Shown in pieces: positions 61,225-64,000 of a stretch of 64,000 nt of DNA. Within the stretch, counting starts at the first letter, position 1, and the number at the start of each line of letters is the position of its first letter. The DNA lies in the NCBI GenBank assembly GCA_016711125.1, contig JADJTQ010000002.1, positions 310,001 through 374,000 of the forward strand, read 5' to 3'. Under the pieces are notes generated by a model. The model saw nothing but the letters and a program-made list of their open reading frames with translations. It did no database searches and was not told where the DNA came from. This DNA comes from Saprospiraceae bacterium (GTDB lineage Bacteria; Bacteroidota; Bacteroidia; Chitinophagales; Saprospiraceae). The position numbers and the translations under genes were made by a program.

Positions 61225-61775
61225 TTCTGCACAATTTTATTCCGCTCATCATCCCATAGAATCAAGGGTCTTGGTGTAAATGCTGACCAGTCGATATCTT
61301 CTCTCTCAGAGGGTTGGTAGATCAGATATCGAATCTTACGACGGATCACCTTTTCGACCTTTTCGATGAGCTTGACCAGATAGTTAATGTCGATGTTTCC
61401 GATAAAAATAAGGTCAATAATTTGGCTATCCAGACCTCTGCTGAAGCTACCCGCCAAATACACCTCCTTTACGTCACCCAGTCTTTCGATTACATTGATC
61501 ACCACTTTATCAAGACCAATATGCTTCAAAACGATATTGTGAATCTCCTGAAAAAGGGGATGTTTGGTATTTGCTTTAAAGAATTTTTTATTACCCTCGG
61601 CAAATGAAGTAAGCATCCCTGCCTTCTCCAACCTGTTTAACTCCAGTCGAATGGCATTAGTAGATTCGCCAAACTCGGACTCAAGGCTACGCAAGTAAGC
61701 CGTGTTATTGCTATTTAAGAAAAACTTGAGCAACAACTTAATTCGTGTCTTGGAAGATATTAACGTCTCGATCAT
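61221..61775 (-). CDS. Winged-helix protein with degenerate nucleotidyltransferase domain
   Basis: The protein (start ATG 61775) opens with IETLISSKTRIKLLLKFFLN and STNAIRLELNRLEKAGMLTS, a winged-helix DNA-binding unit. It then has VYLAGSFSRGLDSQIIDLIF, a MNT-like core in which the usual SDID is SQIID, so the first metal-binding Asp is missing and the enzyme is probably inactive. Such fusions occur next to UpxY and dehydrogenase genes in Bacteroidota capsule loci and may regulate them. It overlaps the downstream gene by 4 bp. Confidence 0.8.
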   Translation of the reverse strand: MIETLISSKTRIKLLLKFFLNSNNTAYLRSLESEFGESTNAIRLELNRLEKAGMLTSFAEGNKKFFKANTKHPLFQEIHNIVLKHIGLDKVVINVIERLGDVKEVYLAGSFSRGLDSQIIDLIFIGNIDINYLVKLIEKVEKVIRRKIRYLIYQPSEREDIDWSAFTPRPLILWDDERNKIVQK

Positions 61776-61827
61776 AAGATTGAGTAGCAATATTACTCAA
61801 TATCTCTTCAAAAGCCAAGCCAAAAAC

Positions 61828-62904
61828 CTAGGAATTCATCGTGTCCCGATAGATCTTCCGGGCTAGAATAAAAGTAACTCCAACCATGATGCCAAGAATT
61901 AAGGCAAGAATCCCAGATCTGAAAAGAGGTACTGTATTTACTTTTAAAGGAGGAAGGGGGTTATCAATCAAGGTTATAAATGGTTCCTTATTAAGAAGCG
62001 AGAGCTCAGTCAATTGCAAATTTTTAGCCGCTTCGCCGTAGGTTATCTGAAGTCGATTAACCAGCGTTGCGAGACGGCTGCGTTGTAATTCTCCTTCGCG
62101 GGCAGAATAAATATTCTGGCTTTGATCAATGAAACTTGCCAGTCGATATTCCGAATTCGCCAATTCCTGAGCCAGGGAATCGGCCTTATGTTTGACAATC
62201 TGATAGGTGGTTTGAGCCTTTTCAATCGATTTCTCAATATAGTAGTCTCTTAGTTTTACAAAAATTGTATCGAGAAATGCAATAGATAGATCCTGATGGG
62301 TTGCATTAAACTTTAAGGTCATGATACCCGTGTCCTCATCGTATGAGGTTTTGTACATCCCTTCGCTTTTTTCAGAGCCCAGGACAACACCCATCAAACT
62401 TTTAAAAACGCGATTTTCCCTCATGGTAAACTGATCTATATCTGAATGGCTAAATCGAAAATCTTTCAGCCCGGTGGTATCATCTCTCCATCGTCTGGGT
62501 AAGTCTGAATAATCAATGATATGGTTAGCAATGAAATCTTTTTTTGCTCTTACCTCTGCTTTGGAAAAAAGTGCCATTTGAATGACTCTGCGGGATTTGG
62601 AAATTTCGAGAATCTTATCAAGGTTATAGGTACTGGTTGCCGCGGATCGAAAACCAAATTGACCTAATAGTCCGGAAATTGAACTTAAATTACGGCCTTC
62701 ATCTTCATCAACCATAAAGGTAAGTGCGGCAGGGTATGTGGCTGGGGTCGAATAAGCTTGATAAAGCTTAAATCCTAAAAAAGGCAGCGCAATAAGACCA
62801 ATCCAAAGCCAGTTTCGCCAGAGTTCTTTCCAGTATTCCTGGATTTTTAAAATCAACTCTTTGAGTGTGATTTCCTCCCCATAAGGATTAGCATTCTGAT
62901 CCAT
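61828..62904 (-). CDS. Wzz/chain-length-determinant-like protein
   Basis: The 358-residue protein has an N-terminal membrane segment near residues 34-52 (WLWIGLIALPFLGFKLYQAY) and a second near 328-349 (SGILALILGIMVGVTFILA). A periplasmic domain with a predicted coiled coil (~225-290) lies between. This is the Wzz/PCP layout. There is no kinase domain, so it is not a Wzc-type tyrosine kinase. It would set chain length of the polymer. ATG 62904 directly follows the metH stop codon at 62905, so the two genes may share a transcript. Confidence 0.88.
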   Translation of the reverse strand: MDQNANPYGEEITLKELILKIQEYWKELWRNWLWIGLIALPFLGFKLYQAYSTPATYPAALTFMVDEDEGRNLSSISGLLGQFGFRSAATSTYNLDKILEISKSRRVIQMALFSKAEVRAKKDFIANHIIDYSDLPRRWRDDTTGLKDFRFSHSDIDQFTMRENRVFKSLMGVVLGSEKSEGMYKTSYDEDTGIMTLKFNATHQDLSIAFLDTIFVKLRDYYIEKSIEKAQTTYQIVKHKADSLAQELANSEYRLASFIDQSQNIYSAREGELQRSRLATLVNRLQITYGEAAKNLQLTELSLLNKEPFITLIDNPLPPLKVNTVPLFRSGILALILGIMVGVTFILARKIYRDTMNS

Positions 62905-64000
62905 CTATGCGGGCTCGTAATTGAGAAAGGGTGCCATCCATTTTTCAGCTTCTTCAACTGACATCGATTTTCTTTCAGCATAGTCAAGCACCTGATCCTG
63001 ACTTATCTGACCAAGTCCAAAATATTTGCTGTCGGGATGACTAAAATACCATCCACTTACCGCTGCTGTAGGATACATAGCAAAATGCTCGGTCAATGAA
63101 AGATCAATATGGTCGGTTACCTTAAGTAATTCAAATAGAGTCTGTTTTTCCGTATGTTCCGGGCAGGCTGGATATCCAGGTGCTGGACGAATTCCCTGAT
63201 ATTTTTCATGGATGAGCTCCTCTGGGGTTAAACTTTCCGATTGCGCGTAGCCCCAAAGTTCGGTCCTTATTTTTTGGTGTAGGAGTTCGGTAAAAGCTTC
63301 TGCCAGTCGATCAGCCAGGGCCTTGACCATGATAGCTTGGTAATCATCATGGGCTTCTTCAAACATTCTAACCCACTTTTCGATGCCAACTCCAGTGGTG
63401 ACAGCAAAAGCTCCAATGTAATCCTGCTTGGACCCTTTTGGAGCGATAAAGTCAGCCAAACACAGATTGGGTTGCCCAGCGGCTTTCTTTCGTTGCTGTC
63501 TTAGGAAATGCAAAACCCTAGATGGAACTGAAAGTGAAGAATCTTCATAGACTTCGACGTCATCGTCAACGGATGCCGCTGGAAAAATACCTAAAACCGC
63601 CTGGGCGGTTAGCCACTTTTTATCAATAATCTGTCGAAGTAATTTTTGAGCATCATCAAACAATCGGGTGGCCTCCTCACCCACAATAGTGTCAGATAAG
63701 ATTTGAGGATATTTTCCCGCCAACTGCCAGCTGCTGAAAAATGGCGTCCAATCGATATAAGAAGCGATTTCTTCCAGGTCATAGCTTTGATAGACCTTAA
63801 CCCCTATAAAATTTGGCTTAGGGGGCGTGTAATTTGCCAAGTCGAGTCTCGCACGATTATCTCTCGCTCGGCCAAGCGAGATGAATTCCTTGGCACTAAG
63901 CTGTCCTGCCCGCTGTCTCCGCACGGTCTCGTACTGTTGCTTTATTTCATTTGTAAAATCATCACGATGGCTTTCATTTTCGGAAAGTAGAGATCCGACT
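62905..64000 (-). CDS. metH: Methionine synthase (cobalamin-dependent), C-terminal activation domain, 5' end outside window
   Basis: The frame is open from the window edge (64000) through GTG 63924 to the stop at 62905. The residues fit the MetH S-adenosylmethionine-binding activation domain: YEKVR-like region, IDWTPFFSSWQLAGKYP, ADFIAPKGSKQDYIGAFAVT, AEAFTELLHQKIRTELWGYA, YQGIRPAPGYPACPEHTEKQ and FGLGQISQDQVLDYAERK. The domain restores activity after oxidation of the cobalamin. Only the activation domain and its linker are seen here. The gene is unrelated to glycans but abuts wzz. Confidence 0.93.
   Translation of the reverse strand, partial: VGSLLSENESHRDDFTNEIKQQYETVRRQRAGQLSAKEFISLGRARDNRARLDLANYTPPKPNFIGVKVYQSYDLEEIASYIDWTPFFSSWQLAGKYPQILSDTIVGEEATRLFDDAQKLLRQIIDKKWLTAQAVLGIFPAASVDDDVEVYEDSSLSVPSRVLHFLRQQRKKAAGQPNLCLADFIAPKGSKQDYIGAFAVTTGVGIEKWVRMFEEAHDDYQAIMVKALADRLAEAFTELLHQKIRTELWGYAQSESLTPEELIHEKYQGIRPAPGYPACPEHTEKQTLFELLKVTDHIDLSLTEHFAMYPTAAVSGWYFSHPDSKYFGLGQISQDQVLDYAERKSMSVEEAEKWMAPFLNYEPA

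Overview
The window looks like a chromosomal segment of a Bacteroidota bacterium, perhaps a Saprospiria-like lineage. The evidence is a PorU2-like C-terminus of the type IX secretion pathway, a UpxY antiterminator, GxxExxY proteins, DUF4838, WlbA-type sugar genes, few Shine-Dalgarno sites and AT-rich DNA. The class-level placement is inference. Almost all of it is one very large exopolysaccharide/O-antigen biosynthesis region. No rRNA, tRNA or CRISPR array was recognised.

Layout. At 0-5.6 kb on the + strand lie the end of a PorU2-like protein, two GT2 enzymes, a GT11 alpha-1,2-fucosyltransferase, a broken GT and a WbqC protein. From 5.6 to 64 kb every gene lies on the - strand and should be read from high to low coordinates. 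The order is: metH end; wzz; a wHTH/NTase-like gene; a TviB/WbpO-like dehydrogenase; upxY; ugd; DUF2061-cysC-cysD-cysN; a UDP-glucuronate epimerase; wlbA; remnants of NTase genes; a GT2; an AAA ATPase; a repeat block; a WbpP-like epimerase; an MNT gene; wecB-2; a flippase; a DegT; ATP-grasp, methyltransferase, GH43-like and GT genes; an EpsG-like protein; a long GT4 run with two deacetylase-like paralogs; two ATP-grasp genes; two initiating sugar transferases around a DUF4838 lipoprotein; CapD-like and DegT enzymes; YdcF; an SNF2 helicase; gmd; a repeat/GxxExxY island (13.1-15.3 kb); fcl; manC; a GT-C-like membrane protein; GT4s; wecB-1; and a PIG-L deacetylase.

How it works together. Nucleotide sugars are made here (UDP-GlcA, probably UDP-GalA, UDP-GalNAcA or UDP-GlcNAcA, UDP-ManNAc, GDP-fucose, amino-dideoxy sugars). 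They are assembled on undecaprenyl phosphate by two initiating transferases and more than ten glycosyltransferases, flipped by a Wzx-type flippase, and probably polymerised by an EpsG/Wzy-like protein under Wzz control. Deacetylases, methyltransferases and ATP-grasp ligases would decorate the glycan. CysDNC would supply PAPS.

Two features stand out. First, a family of inverted 30-bp repeats brackets GxxExxY nuclease-fold genes like an uncharacterised mobile unit. A second dispersed repeat family has entered the wecB-2 coding sequence in frame. Second, many otherwise well-conserved genes are split by single-base indels, mostly in short homopolymers, and two (manC and the EpsG-like gene) by in-frame TAG codons. 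The indels look more like uncorrected long-read errors than decay, but this cannot be settled from the sequence alone.
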